Of a stretch of 44,523 nt of DNA, positions 1 through 10,704 are shown one piece after another (position 1 is the first letter of the stretch; each line of letters opens with the position of its first letter). Source of the DNA: JBBRVP01 sp038246785 (GTDB lineage: Bacteria > Actinomycetota > Actinomycetes > Jiangellales > Jiangellaceae); the NCBI GenBank assembly GCA_038246785.1, contig JBBRVP010000029.1, positions 1-44,523 on the forward strand, in the 5' to 3' direction. The translations under genes were made by a program, and so were the position numbers. The notes under the pieces are model-generated. The model was not told where the DNA came from. It did not search any database and saw nothing but the letters and a program-made list of their open reading frames with translations.

Positions 1-831
1 GGTGTTGTGGACCCCCACGGCCGGGGTGCCCGACGGGGGCGCGGCCACCCCGGCCCGCGCGCGCGCTCGCGCGTCCCCGGGGTCGGCGTCGATCCGGCTC
101 ACCCGGCGGCGGGCGGCGCGGCGCCTCCCCAGCTCGCCGGAGTCGTCGCCAGGACCGAGCCGGACGACCTCCGCGCTGCCCGGCCACGGGTTGTCCACGG
201 TGTCCAAGGCGATGTCGCTCAGCGTCGCGGACATGCAGGTGAGGCCGAACGGCTCCGCCGTCCCCAGGCGGCGGGCGAACGCGGCGACCTGGCGCAGCGT
301 CGCCGTCGACTCCGGCGCGAGCTGGATCTCGTCCAGCACGACGTGGGAGCCGTTCGTTGCGAGTGCGAAGTCGAGCGGGTAGGTGTTGCGGCTCGTGCCA
401 TAGGCGCGGTTGAGCAGCTTCGAGACGATGATGTCGGTAGTGCCGACCACGACCGCGTCCCGGTGCGGCGAGATCCGCCACTCGTGCTGGGACTCGAGCC
501 GGCCACCCATGGCGACGTGCAGCACCGTCTGGCCCTGCAGGCCCAGTCGGTCGAGCCACCCATCGACCTCGCCGGCCACCTGGTCGACAAGCGTGCGCAT
601 TGGCAGGGTCAACAACAGCCGGCGCGGAGTCGCCGACCGCACCTGCGGATCGGGATGCTCGTGGCGCCGCCACAGCCACGGCAGCACGACCGCCGCCGTC
701 TTGCCCGCACCGGTGGGAGCGACCAGCACATCTGGCAGGCCATGCTCGGCGATCCGGCGCTGGAAGCCGTACGGCCACGCGTCACTAGAGTTCATCGCGC
801 GAGCGAAGAACTGGCCGAACGTCTGAGTCAC
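1..831 (-). CDS. cas3: Cas3 helicase, type I-G (I-U) CRISPR-Cas; N-terminal part, cut by the window edge
   Basis: This open frame of 277 codons runs off the left edge without a stop. It begins at a GTG (831-829) preceded by a GGGGG run. It shows the helicase motifs of type I-G/I-U Cas3 in order: a Q-motif-like FQRRIA near residue 23, Walker A APTGAGKT (38-45), LPMRTLVDQ (76-84), the GTTDIIVSKLLNRAYG segment (about 130-145), DEIQ as the DEAD-type box (167-170), SATL (201-204) and the start of the VxNT motif at the very end. Cas3 unwinds and degrades target DNA recruited by Cascade. In this subtype the HD nuclease follows the helicase, so it would lie outside the window. No gene is seen just upstream, so cas3 looks like the first gene of its operon. 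The family is assigned with good confidence; the subtype is inferred from the LPMRT and DEIQ context. Confidence 0.82.
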   Translation of the reverse strand, partial: MTQTFGQFFARAMNSSDAWPYGFQRRIAEHGLPDVLVAPTGAGKTAAVVLPWLWRRHEHPDPQVRSATPRRLLLTLPMRTLVDQVAGEVDGWLDRLGLQGQTVLHVAMGGRLESQHEWRISPHRDAVVVGTTDIIVSKLLNRAYGTSRNTYPLDFALATNGSHVVLDEIQLAPESTATLRQVAAFARRLGTAEPFGLTCMSATLSDIALDTVDNPWPGSAEVVRLGPGDDSGELGRRRAARRRVSRIDADPGDARARARAGVAAPPSGTPAVGVHNT

Positions 832-1175
832 GATGCCCCCGTGTCGATCGTTCGCGTACTGACCGTTATCATGCCGTAGCGGAGGAGCGTTCCGCCGCGA
901 ATCGGTCAGATGTCCTGTTCAACTCTGGGGCGGCCCCGGGGAAGGCGGCGACATCCCTGTCCACCACCTCGACGCCGTCTGAGCCGCAATGGAGCCCCGG
1001 GGCCGCAGGATCATCGTCGCGCATACTCGATCAGCTGTTGCAGTCGTCAGGCGGGTGGCGGCCGATGTCCATGTGGCGTTGCATCCCGCAATGCGTCCGC
1101 AGCTCCTGCAGCTCGACCGGCTGGCACGGAGGTTTGGACGCGGACCTGGGCCAACGACCCGGGCTGGACCGCCCG
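832..1175. other. Intergenic stretch without a supported gene
   Basis: About 340 bases lie between the Cas3 start and the end of the RelE toxin. Open frames exist on both strands, but none shows a recognisable domain, a ribosome binding site or a start in a sensible place. The stretch should hold the cas3 promoter. A CATGAT/GATAAC segment near 866-875 could be part of a -10 region, but no convincing -35 accompanies it. No CRISPR repeats are present. Confidence 0.4.
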
Positions 1176-1463
1176 TCACGACCGGTATGCGTCTCGTCGG
1201 TGAGCGATATCCAGGACGACCACCTGGCGCGCCGCATCGTCGATCCGATACCGCACCCGGTACTCCCCGCGCTGGGCGCGCCACAGCCCCCCGAACGGCG
1301 GGCGCAGCGGAGCGCCCACCATCGACGGTGCCTCGGCCAGCGGCCCGGTGACGAACTCCCAGGCGGCGAAGGCCGCCGCATGCGGCAGAAGATCGCTGAG
1401 AGCACGTCTCGCCTGCGGCGACAGGACGATCGTGTACGCCGGCTCGCCGGCTGCACGCGTCAT
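1176..1463 (-). CDS. RelE/ParE-type toxin
   Basis: The 95-residue protein has the fold signature of RelE/ParE toxins: an N-terminal YTIVLSPQARRAL strand-helix, a central GLWRAQRGEYRVRYRID hairpin and a C-terminal VVVLDIAHRRDAYR. RelE-type toxins cut mRNA at the ribosome. The conserved basic residues R and K/R of the YRVRYRI and HRRDAY segments are present, so the protein looks intact. Its antitoxin gene lies 58 bases upstream on the same strand, a wider gap than the usual overlap. ATG 1463 is the only good start, directly before MTRAAGEPAYTI. Toxins of this group often end in exactly this HRRDAYR form in actinobacteria. Confidence 0.85.
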   Translation of the reverse strand: MTRAAGEPAYTIVLSPQARRALSDLLPHAAAFAAWEFVTGPLAEAPSMVGAPLRPPFGGLWRAQRGEYRVRYRIDDAARQVVVLDIAHRRDAYRS

Positions 1464-1521
1464 CGGGATGGGTGGCGGGTGGCGGCGGATGGTGCGGTCA
1501 CAGCGGCACGATCTGACAAGT

Positions 1522-1806
1522 TCAGCGCCCGCGCTCTCGTCGCCGTGCCATGATCTCGGCCATCTCGTCGCTGCTGGTCACGTCGCCTGCCTTCACCGCA
1601 GCCTCGGCCTCGCGAAGGCGCGCCAGACCGGCCTCGTCTGCGAGCAGCTCCAGGGTGGCCTCGAGGGACTCCAGATCCGCAGACGACAGCAGCACGACGT
1701 AGTCGCGACCGTTGCGCGTGACCTGAACGCGCTCGTGGGTGTGGTTGACCTCGTCGGCAATCTCGGAAAGCCGTGCCTTGACCTCCGAGAGAGGGAGCGT
1801 CTTCAT
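1522..1806 (-). CDS. Phd/YefM (RelB-like) antitoxin
   Basis: The 94-residue protein starts MKTLPLSEVKARLSEIADEV, the typical N-terminal DNA-binding part of Phd/YefM antitoxins. RVQVTRNGRDYVVLLS follows, the beta-hairpin of the dimer, and then a long charged C-terminal helix (residues 48-94) that would wrap the toxin. It neutralises the RelE-type toxin encoded downstream and probably represses the pair. The start is ATG 1806: the open frame reaches further upstream, but homology begins here. A TAGCAT hexamer ends about 11 bases before the start, so transcription may begin close to the ATG. Confidence 0.85.
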   Translation of the reverse strand: MKTLPLSEVKARLSEIADEVNHTHERVQVTRNGRDYVVLLSSADLESLEATLELLADEAGLARLREAEAAVKAGDVTSSDEMAEIMARRRERGR

Positions 1807-1935
1807 AGACCAACATGCTAGTCCATGGGCGAGCGATGCGCTTGGATCATCGGCGAGCCCGTGTACGGTCGCCGACCGCCGCCGCACCTCCGCCACGCTG
1901 GTCCCCCCTGCCGAAGAGAAGGCAGCACGACGTCC

Positions 1936-2145
1936 GTGAGCGTGGTGCGCCGCGGCGACGCCTCTACCGCGCACTGACCTCGACGCGCTGCCCGAGACGG
2001 CCGTCGCCACGAGCTCATCGACGGGCTGCTCGTCGTGACGCCATCGCCGTCCTGGCAGCACCAGCACGCGGTGCTCGAGTTGGCGGTGCAGCTGCGGGTC
2101 GGCTGCCCCGCAGGGCATGCGACCGCGTCCGGCACCGCGGTGACG
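1936..2145 (+). pseudogene. Uma2-family (DUF820) nuclease-like gene, degraded remnant
   Basis: On the plus strand, pieces of a Uma2-family protein can be read in three frames. GTG 1936 opens with MSVVRRGDASTA. DLDALPETAV follows in another frame (about 1978-2005), and ELIDGLLVVTPSPSWQHQHA in a third (from about 2010), continuing to LELAVQLRVGCPAGH. The order and spacing fit the N-terminal third of Uma2 proteins, which belong to the PD-(D/E)XK nuclease-like clan. The junction near 2005 looks like the loss of one C (GTCGCCAC for an expected GTCCGCCAC). The conserved C-terminal part is missing. No product is expected. Confidence 0.6.
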
Positions 2146-2169
2146 CGCCGTCCTCGACGTCCGCAGGGC

Positions 2170-2571
2170 TCATCCCACCTCGTCGGGCGAGAGCGTCTCG
2201 ACGAAGCGCGCGGCGCCCCGCTTGAGGCGGCCATCCAAGGTGAGCAGCGGGACCGCGAGCAGCCTCGCCGCAGCCACGTACTCCGCGTCGTAGGTCTTCG
2301 CCCACCCGGCCTGGTCGGCCACCGTCCATGCCTCGGCCCGATGGCGTTCATCGGCGAACTCGTGCACCGGCGCGTCCAGGAGGCGGTCACGCGCTCGGAC
2401 GACCAGCCGGGACGAGATCTCCCGCCGCCAGCGGAGCTCGTGGAGCGCCGACAACGACTCAGAACGCCCCAGCGCCGGAGTGTGCAGGACGTGCGCCGGC
2501 GAGAGGAGGCCGAAGCCGCGGGACTCCAGGGCCAGCCGCACGAGGACGCTGGCGTCGACGAGCAGGTGCAT
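2170..2571 (-). CDS. PIN-domain toxin (VapC-like)
   Basis: The 133-residue protein starts MHLLVDASVLVRLALE, with the first PIN acidic residue (D6) and the T/S that follows it. The second acidic position lies in the LSALHELRWRREI region, and the third in KTYDAEYVAAARLL, followed by VPLLTLDGRLKRGA with the last D. PIN proteins are Mg-dependent RNases and usually act as toxins. The start codon lies two bases after the stop of the HTH gene, so the pair is co-transcribed. The length matches the family. The partner is an excisionase-like HTH protein rather than a classical VapB. Confidence 0.85.
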   Translation of the reverse strand: MHLLVDASVLVRLALESRGFGLLSPAHVLHTPALGRSESLSALHELRWRREISSRLVVRARDRLLDAPVHEFADERHRAEAWTVADQAGWAKTYDAEYVAAARLLAVPLLTLDGRLKRGAARFVETLSPDEVG

Positions 2572-2573
2572 CC

Positions 2574-2813
2574 TCAGTGACCGGAGCGGCCGCGCCGGAT
2601 GGCCGCCACCACGTCGGGCATCGGCTCACCGGTGATGGTGCGGCCCCAGCCGGATGGAACCTTCGCTTCGTCAAAGGGGACCGGTAGGTCGGCCTCCTCC
2701 ACCATGTGCTGCAGCCCGATCTTGTGCGCCGGCAGCTTGCCGGAGCGGATCCACCGTCTGACGGTCTCCGGGTCCCTGCCGACCCGCGCGGCGACCTCCA
2801 GGACCGTCAGCAC
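2574..2813 (-). CDS. Excisionase/MerR-like helix-turn-helix protein, probable antitoxin of the PIN toxin
   Basis: The 79-residue protein starts MLTVLEVAARVGRDPETVRRWIRSGKLPAHKIG, a helix-turn-helix of the excisionase/MerR-like group (residues 1-35). A short acidic tail, VEEADLPVPFDEAKVP, and a basic end follow. It starts at GTG 2813. A TACGCT hexamer lies 7 bases upstream, so the message may be leaderless, as is common in actinobacteria. Its position directly before the PIN gene suggests an antitoxin that binds its own promoter. This role is inferred from context. Confidence 0.75.
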   Translation of the reverse strand: MLTVLEVAARVGRDPETVRRWIRSGKLPAHKIGLQHMVEEADLPVPFDEAKVPSGWGRTITGEPMPDVVAAIRRGRSGH

Positions 2814-3006
2814 CGTCGTAGCGTACTACTACATCTGCTGACACGTACGTCGTCCGGAAGGAGTTGGCTCGGCGTACGGCGCGCCTGCGCACCCGGCGGC
2901 TGTCGATGGTGTCCGATGCGAGCGGAGGCGGTTGTGTCCGGGGTGGGTCGGACACTCGCCCGCGTCCAGCAGAACGCCCCGCCGCCGCAGGGAAGGCCAA
3001 GCTCGC

Positions 3007-4317
3007 ATGGGGATCAACAACCGGCAGCGCCGCGCCGCCAAGCAGCACAAGCGCGCGCACCGCCGCGCCGATCGTCCGGGCGCCCGGCCCGCGCGAGGCG
3101 GAGGGGAGGACCTCGGCGCGGGGTGGTGGCTCAGGGACGAGCGCGCGGTGGCTGACGGGCACATCCAGGCCGCCATCGCCGCGATCAACGCCGACCGGGC
3201 GGCGGCCCGCACCTACGCCCGGCTGCTCACCGGGCCGGGCAGTCCGGCCGCGCCGGCGGCGGTGACGGCGGCGGTCCACGATCTCCTGCGACAGCTGATC
3301 GTCGCGGTCGTCCGCGGCGGCTGGGCGCCCACCGACCTCGCGCAGCTGTGTCGGCGTCGGCTCGCCGAAGGGCACCTGCCGGCGCTGGCGTCCCTGCTCG
3401 CGGGCGAGGCGGCCCGGCATCCTCGAGAGCGGGTGCCGGCGGCCTGGCGCGCGGACCTCGACGAGATGGGCGCGCCGAGCCCCGCCGACCCCGCGACCGC
3501 AGAAGGCCTGGAGCTGCTGCTGGGCCTCGCGGCGACCGTGGCGGTCCTGCCCGTCGTCGCCCCCGTCGTCCCGCCCCCGGGGACACCTCCCCAGGCCACC
3601 GCGGCTAGCTCGAGCACCGACTCGAAGGCGCTGGCCCGGGTGCGCGCCCTGCTCGCCAAGGCGGAGGCCACCCCGTTCGCCGAGGAAGCGGAGGCCCTGT
3701 CGGCCAAGGCGCAGGAGCTCATCACCCGCTACACCCTCGACCGGATCATGGACGAGGAGTCGACCGCCACCGGTGCCGACGATGTCGGCGCGCGGCGGCT
3801 GTGGATCGACCCGCCGTACGTGTTGGCCAAGGCCTTGCTCATCGACGCAGTCGCCGACGCCAACCGCTGCCGCGCCGTCGTCGCCGAGCAGTTCGGATTC
3901 AGCACCGTCGTCGGCGAGCCTCACGACCTGGAGGCGGTCGAGCTGCTGGCCACCTCCCTGCTCGTCCAGGCCGACGCCGCGATGCTGCGCTGCGGCAGCC
4001 GCGTCGGCCGGCACGGCCGGTCGAGCACGACGTCGTTCCGCCGGTCGTTCCTCGTGTCGTACGCCGACCGCATCGGCGAACGCCTCCGCGAGTCGGCGCA
4101 GACGGCGACCGAGCAGACCGGTCGCAGTCGAGAGCTGGTCCCGCTGCTGGCGAAGCGGGCCGAGCACGTGGACGCCGAGTGGCACCGGCTGTTCCCGCGC
4201 ACCGTGGCGAAGCAGGCCCGCATCAGCAACGGGGAAGGGTGGGCCGAGGGGCGCGCCGCCGCCGATCGCGCCCGGCTCGGCATCGACCGGCACCAGGTCG
4301 GCGCAGCTGCGGGATGA
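3007..4317 (+). CDS. DUF2786 domain protein
   Basis: The 436-residue protein begins at ATG 3007, after GGGAAGG at a good distance. The frame is open further upstream but lacks another good start. The N-terminus MGINNRQRRAAKQHKRAHR is very basic. A DUF2786 core starts near residue 210 (ALARVRALLAKAEATPF, then EEAEALSAKAQELITRY). The C-terminal half (VLAKALLIDAVADANRCR, SFRRSFLVSYADRIGERL) also matches the long actinobacterial DUF2786 proteins. The function of the family is unknown; members are often found in phages, plasmids and genomic islands. Here it stands alone among toxin-antitoxin genes. Confidence 0.75.
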   Translation: MGINNRQRRAAKQHKRAHRRADRPGARPARGGGEDLGAGWWLRDERAVADGHIQAAIAAINADRAAARTYARLLTGPGSPAAPAAVTAAVHDLLRQLIVAVVRGGWAPTDLAQLCRRRLAEGHLPALASLLAGEAARHPRERVPAAWRADLDEMGAPSPADPATAEGLELLLGLAATVAVLPVVAPVVPPPGTPPQATAASSSTDSKALARVRALLAKAEATPFAEEAEALSAKAQELITRYTLDRIMDEESTATGADDVGARRLWIDPPYVLAKALLIDAVADANRCRAVVAEQFGFSTVVGEPHDLEAVELLATSLLVQADAAMLRCGSRVGRHGRSSTTSFRRSFLVSYADRIGERLRESAQTATEQTGRSRELVPLLAKRAEHVDAEWHRLFPRTVAKQARISNGEGWAEGRAAADRARLGIDRHQVGAAAG

Positions 4318-4369
4318 CGCGCCTCCGCCGCCACGCCCTCGCTCGTGCGGACCAGTGCAGACTGGGCAG

Positions 4370-4605
4370 GTGAGGAGACCGCGGGTCCGGGTGCGCGAGG
4401 CAAGGACCATCTGTCGCGGCTGCTCGAGCGCGTCACCGCTGGTAAGGAGATCGACATCACCCGCCGCGGCGAAGTGGTCGCCCGACTCGTGGCACCGACG
4501 ACACCGGCCAAGCGTCGCTTCGGCACCGATCGCGGACGCGTACGGATCGGCAAAGACTTCGACGCCCTGCTTCCCGACGACATCGCGCAGGCCTTCGGCG
4601 CGTGA
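4370..4605 (+). pseudogene. Phd/YefM antitoxin with a one-base frameshift
   Basis: Two frames together make an antitoxin. GTG 4370 gives MRRPRVRVREA. After a shift near 4401-4404, KDHLSRLLERVTAGKEIDI and then TRRGEVVARLVAPTTPAKRRF follow to the stop at 4605. The joint reads GCAAGGAC where GCAAAGGAC would keep the frame, so one A seems to be missing. The part after the shift holds the conserved EAKxHLSRLLERV segment and the toxin-binding tail RVRIGKDFDALLPDDI. A start at 4345 in the downstream frame exists, but it gives an N-terminus unlike the family. The stop overlaps the start of the toxin fragment (GTGA). Confidence 0.7.
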
Positions 4606-4772
4606 AGGCCCTGCTCGACACCCACGTGTTCCTCTGGTTGACGTCTCGTCCCGAGCGGCCGGGTCGCCTCGTCGACGAGTTGGTCGACCCCCGAAGTGCG
4701 CTGTTCCTCTCAGCGGCCAGCTCGTGGGAGATCGCGATCAAGCACGGTCTCGGCCGGCTGGGACCTGCTTGA
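4602..4772 (+). pseudogene. VapC-type PIN toxin, truncated
   Basis: GTG 4602 overlaps the antitoxin stop. The 56-residue product opens with MKALLDTHVFLWL, the D-T-H start of PIN toxins. FLSAASSWEIAIKHGLGRL follows, with the second acidic residue (E of WEIAIK). The frame then stops at TGA 4770-4772. Intact relatives are about 125-130 residues, so the C-terminal half with the remaining acidic residues is lost. The gcvP terminator and stop follow within 40 bases. The toxin is therefore likely inactive. Confidence 0.75.
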
Positions 4773-4778
4773 CTCGCC

Positions 4779-4796
4779 GCCGACCGTCAGGTCGGC
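4779..4796 (-). terminator. Hairpin after gcvP
   Basis: GCCGACC, a four-base GTCA loop and GGTCGGC form a perfect 7-bp stem, 15 bases beyond the gcvP stop. There is no T tract, as is usual for actinobacterial terminators. It would also face transcripts from the broken toxin pair. Confidence 0.55.
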
Positions 4797-4810
4797 GTCC
4801 GCGCAGGTGG

Positions 4811-7723
<2,913 letters not shown>

Positions 7724-7752
7724 GGCGGAGGCTCCTCGCGTGCACGGTCGCT

Positions 7753-7807
7753 GCCGCCCGGTCGGGCGGCGGGCCTCCCCCTCTGTCACACCCGGCGCGA
7801 CCGGGTG
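7753..7807 (-). promoter_or_regulatory. Two hairpins in the expression platform of the glycine riboswitch
   Basis: Between the aptamer and the gcvP ribosome binding site lie two perfect stems. CACCCGG/CCGGGTG has a 5-base loop (7789-7807). GCCGCCC/GGGCGGC has a 4-base loop (7753-7770). Neither has a T tract. They may switch between termination and read-through, or control access to the GAGGAG site. That choice is inferred; only the stems are seen. Confidence 0.5.
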
Positions 7808-7900
7808 CTCCAGAGTCGCCTCGCCCGTCCGGTCCGGTGGCCTGAGAGGTTCCGGGGAGGTTGCCCCTTCGGCGCCGCGCAGCGGACTCTCCCGGACGGT
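7808..7900 (-). ncRNA. Glycine riboswitch, single aptamer
   Basis: Read on the minus strand, the leader contains the conserved glycine aptamer blocks in order: CGGGAGAGTC, GCGCCGAAGGGGCAA, CCTCTCAGGCCACCGGACCGG and, after a linker, GGCGACTCTGGAG, which closes the basal stem with GAGAGTC. Only one aptamer is present rather than the tandem pair. It lies directly upstream of gcvP, so glycine most likely turns on P protein synthesis. Confidence 0.9.
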
Positions 7901-7960
7901 GTCGTCAGCAGGCCGAGCCTACCCGAGCCGGATGCATGGCATGCCGGACAGGAGGCCGCG

Positions 7961-8578
<618 letters not shown>

Positions 8579-8709
8579 GGCTGACCTCCGTCTGTCATGG
8601 CCCCAGATCCCCGGAAGGCGAGGTTCCACCGGTGGAGTTACACCAGGAGCACTAGGCGAGCGACGCTAGGCCCGCCCGCAGCCGACGTCAACGCAACACG
8701 CTCACGGTG

Positions 8710-8732
8710 ACTCTCGACTTCAGGTCGAGAGT
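8710..8732 (-). terminator. Hairpin after the DUF151 gene
   Basis: ACTCTCGAC and GTCGAGAGT form a perfect 9-bp stem with a 5-base loop, starting 5 bases beyond the stop of the DUF151 gene. No T tract follows. The position fits an intrinsic terminator that separates it from the MerR gene. Confidence 0.6.
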
Positions 8733-8737
8733 AGGTC

Positions 8738-9211
8738 TCACTCGCTGGCCGGGTCGAAGTCCTCCGGGGTGACTTCCTCGAGGAATGCCCGGAACTTCTC
8801 GACCTCGTCCTCCTGCTCGTCGGGCACTGGGATGCCCGCCTCGTCGAGCACCTCGCCCGCCCCGAAGATCGGCGATCCGGTCCGCAGCGCCAGCGCGATG
8901 GCGTCGGAGGGCCGCGCGCTGACCGAGACCCCGGAGGCGAAGCGCAGCTCGGCGTAGAACACGCCCTCGCGCAGCTCGGTGATGTTGACCTGGTTGAGCT
9001 GCTGGCCCAGCGCCGAGACGACGTCCTTGAGCAGGTCGTGAGTCAGTGGACGGGCCGGCACGAGCCCCTGCTGCGCGTACGCGATCGCCGTGGCCTCCCC
9101 CGCGCCGATCCAGATTGGCAGGTAGCGGCTGCCCTCGACCTCTCGGAGCAGCACGATCGGCTGGTTGGACGGCATCTCCACGCGGACACCCACCACGTCG
9201 AGCTTCAGCAC
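8738..9211 (-). CDS. Bifunctional nuclease family protein (DUF151)
   Basis: The 157-residue protein is a DUF151 member: VVGVRVEMPSNQPIVLLREV at the start, YLPIWIGAGEATAIAYAQQG, the central VFYAELRF and the conserved SARPSDAIALALRTGSPIF. An acidic tail of about 30 residues follows. Some members of the family show nuclease activity, and the structure is a small compact fold. The gene sits between ftsR and the Rv1830-like regulator, as Rv1829 does. It starts at GTG 9211. Confidence 0.92.
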   Translation of the reverse strand: MLKLDVVGVRVEMPSNQPIVLLREVEGSRYLPIWIGAGEATAIAYAQQGLVPARPLTHDLLKDVVSALGQQLNQVNITELREGVFYAELRFASGVSVSARPSDAIALALRTGSPIFGAGEVLDEAGIPVPDEQEDEVEKFRAFLEEVTPEDFDPASE

Positions 9212-9272
9212 ACCAGCACACTACCCCGCGTACGCCGCCAGCCTGGGTCCAGCGCGACCGCGGTGGGCTGAC

Positions 9273-10034
9273 TCAGCGCACCCGGGGCAGGGAGGCCCGC
9301 ACGAGCGCCACGTGCAATCGGACCATGAGCGCGGACAGGTCGCGGACGGCCTCCTCGGTCCGGCCGCGGGCATCGGGGGTGCGCGACCGGGCCATGGTGG
9401 CCACCACCTGCTCGACCAGCCCGACCTCGCGCTCGGCGGCGGTCTTGATCGCCCGCAGGTGCCGCGGCTCGAGGCCGTAGCGCGTCAGCTCCCCCGCGGT
9501 CCGGGCGACGGCCAGCGCGTCGGCGTCGAAGAAGTCATTGCCCACGCTGCCCAGCAAGCCGTAGGCCTCCAGCGAGGCCAACAGCTCGGGGTCGACGCCG
9601 GCGGATTCCACAAGCTCCACGCGGGTCAGCCGCAGGCCCTCGCCGTCCCGTCGGAAGGACGCCGGGTCGGGCATGCCGTCCTCGCCGAGCACCGCGACCG
9701 CGGTCGGGACCCCCGGGCGTTCGAGCGGCGCCGGCGGCGCGAGACCGCGGTCGATCGCGTCCAGCGCGTCCTTGATGACGCGCAGCGGCCAGTAGTGATC
9801 GCGTTGGGCCGCCAGCACGTAGTGCAGCCGCGCGACGTCGGCGTGGCTGAACCGGCGGTAACCCGACGGTGCACGCTCCGGCTCGACAAGCCCTTCGGAC
9901 TCCAGGTAGCGGATCTTGGAGATGCTGATGTCGGGGAACTCCGGGCGCAGCGTGGCGAGGACCTCTCCGATGGACAGCGAGCTCGTGGCCGCGCCCGTGC
10001 GCCCCGTCGAGCGGGCGGGGGCGGCCCGGGTCAC
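9273..10034 (-). CDS. ftsR: FtsR, MerR-family regulator of cell division genes (Rv1828-like)
   Basis: The 253-residue protein has the FtsR form of the MerR winged helix: LSIGEVLATLRPEFPDISIS, KIRYLESEGLVEPERAPSGY and RRFSHADVARLHYVLAAQRD (residues about 18-80). A long C-terminal region ends in LVEQVVATMARSR. FtsR activates ftsZ and binds the ftsZ promoter in corynebacteria. GTG 10034 overlaps the garA stop by four bases (GTGA), so the two genes are translationally coupled. Only the first 17 residues are unlike the family. Confidence 0.92.
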   Translation of the reverse strand: MTRAAPARSTGRTGAATSSLSIGEVLATLRPEFPDISISKIRYLESEGLVEPERAPSGYRRFSHADVARLHYVLAAQRDHYWPLRVIKDALDAIDRGLAPPAPLERPGVPTAVAVLGEDGMPDPASFRRDGEGLRLTRVELVESAGVDPELLASLEAYGLLGSVGNDFFDADALAVARTAGELTRYGLEPRHLRAIKTAAEREVGLVEQVVATMARSRTPDARGRTEEAVRDLSALMVRLHVALVRASLPRVR

Positions 10035-10567
10035 CGCACGTCCCCCCGAATGTCCAGCGGGCTCGCGTAGAACACCAGGCGGTACTTGCCGACCTGCACC
10101 TCGTCGCCGTTGGCCAGGACGGCGTCGTCGATGCGGTCGCGGTTGACGTAGGTGCCGTTGAGGCTGCCGACGTCGCGGACGACGAAACCGCCCTCGGCGC
10201 GCCGGAACTCGGCGTGCCGGCGGGAGACCGTCACGTCGTCGAGAAAGATGTCGGAGTCCGGGTGCCGCCCGGCGGTCGTCACCTCGGTGTCGAGCAGGAA
10301 GCGGCTACCGGAGTTGGGTCCCCGGCGCACCACGAGCAGCGCGTTGCCGGCGGGCAGCGCCTCGACGGCGGCCCGCTCGGAGTCGCTGAGCTCGCCGCCC
10401 TCCTCACCAGCCCGCTCGATCTCGAGCGCTGAGAGAGACACCGTTCCGGTCGCCTCGGCGGGACGGTCCGCGCCGGCCGGCCCACTCGGTCGCAGTGCGG
10501 TGCCGCACTGCGCGCAGAAGTTGGCCTCCTCGGGGTTGTCGTGGCCGCAGTTGGTGCAGAAGGGCAT
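10031..10567 (-). CDS. garA: FHA-domain protein of the GarA/OdhI family with an N-terminal zinc ribbon
   Basis: The 178-residue protein starts MPFCTNCGHDNPEEANFCAQ, a CxxC...CxxC zinc ribbon (residues 4-22). A linker with a TGTVSLSAL segment stands where GarA carries its phosphothreonine motif. The FHA domain follows (residues about 85-170): TTAGRHPDSDIFLDDVTVSR, RHAEF and VRDVGSLNGTYVNRDRI, with the phosphate-binding R, S and N in place. GarA binds and inhibits 2-oxoglutarate dehydrogenase and glutamate dehydrogenase under PknB/PknG control. ATG 10567 is chosen because the zinc ribbon begins there. Confidence 0.9.
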   Translation of the reverse strand: MPFCTNCGHDNPEEANFCAQCGTALRPSGPAGADRPAEATGTVSLSALEIERAGEEGGELSDSERAAVEALPAGNALLVVRRGPNSGSRFLLDTEVTTAGRHPDSDIFLDDVTVSRRHAEFRRAEGGFVVRDVGSLNGTYVNRDRIDDAVLANGDEVQVGKYRLVFYASPLDIRGDVR

Positions 10568-10704
10568 GGGCGTCCCGGCCTCCTGAGATGGTGCCCCGAA
10601 GGGCGGACGAAGTCTCGACCGCAACTAGAGGTTGACGTTGTGGCTGCCCAACCTATGTGCCCGCACGGGCGACGGACAACCGTGGCGGGTCACTAACCGG
10701 GCCA

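Noticed and set aside
7..879. A 290-codon plus-strand frame and a shorter minus-strand frame (219-590)
   Set aside because: Both lie in other frames over the Cas3 gene, which alone shows motifs; their products are arginine/serine-rich and match nothing.
2671..4410. A 579-codon minus-strand frame
   Set aside because: It is the shadow of the DUF2786 gene and of the small HTH gene; no motif, no good start.
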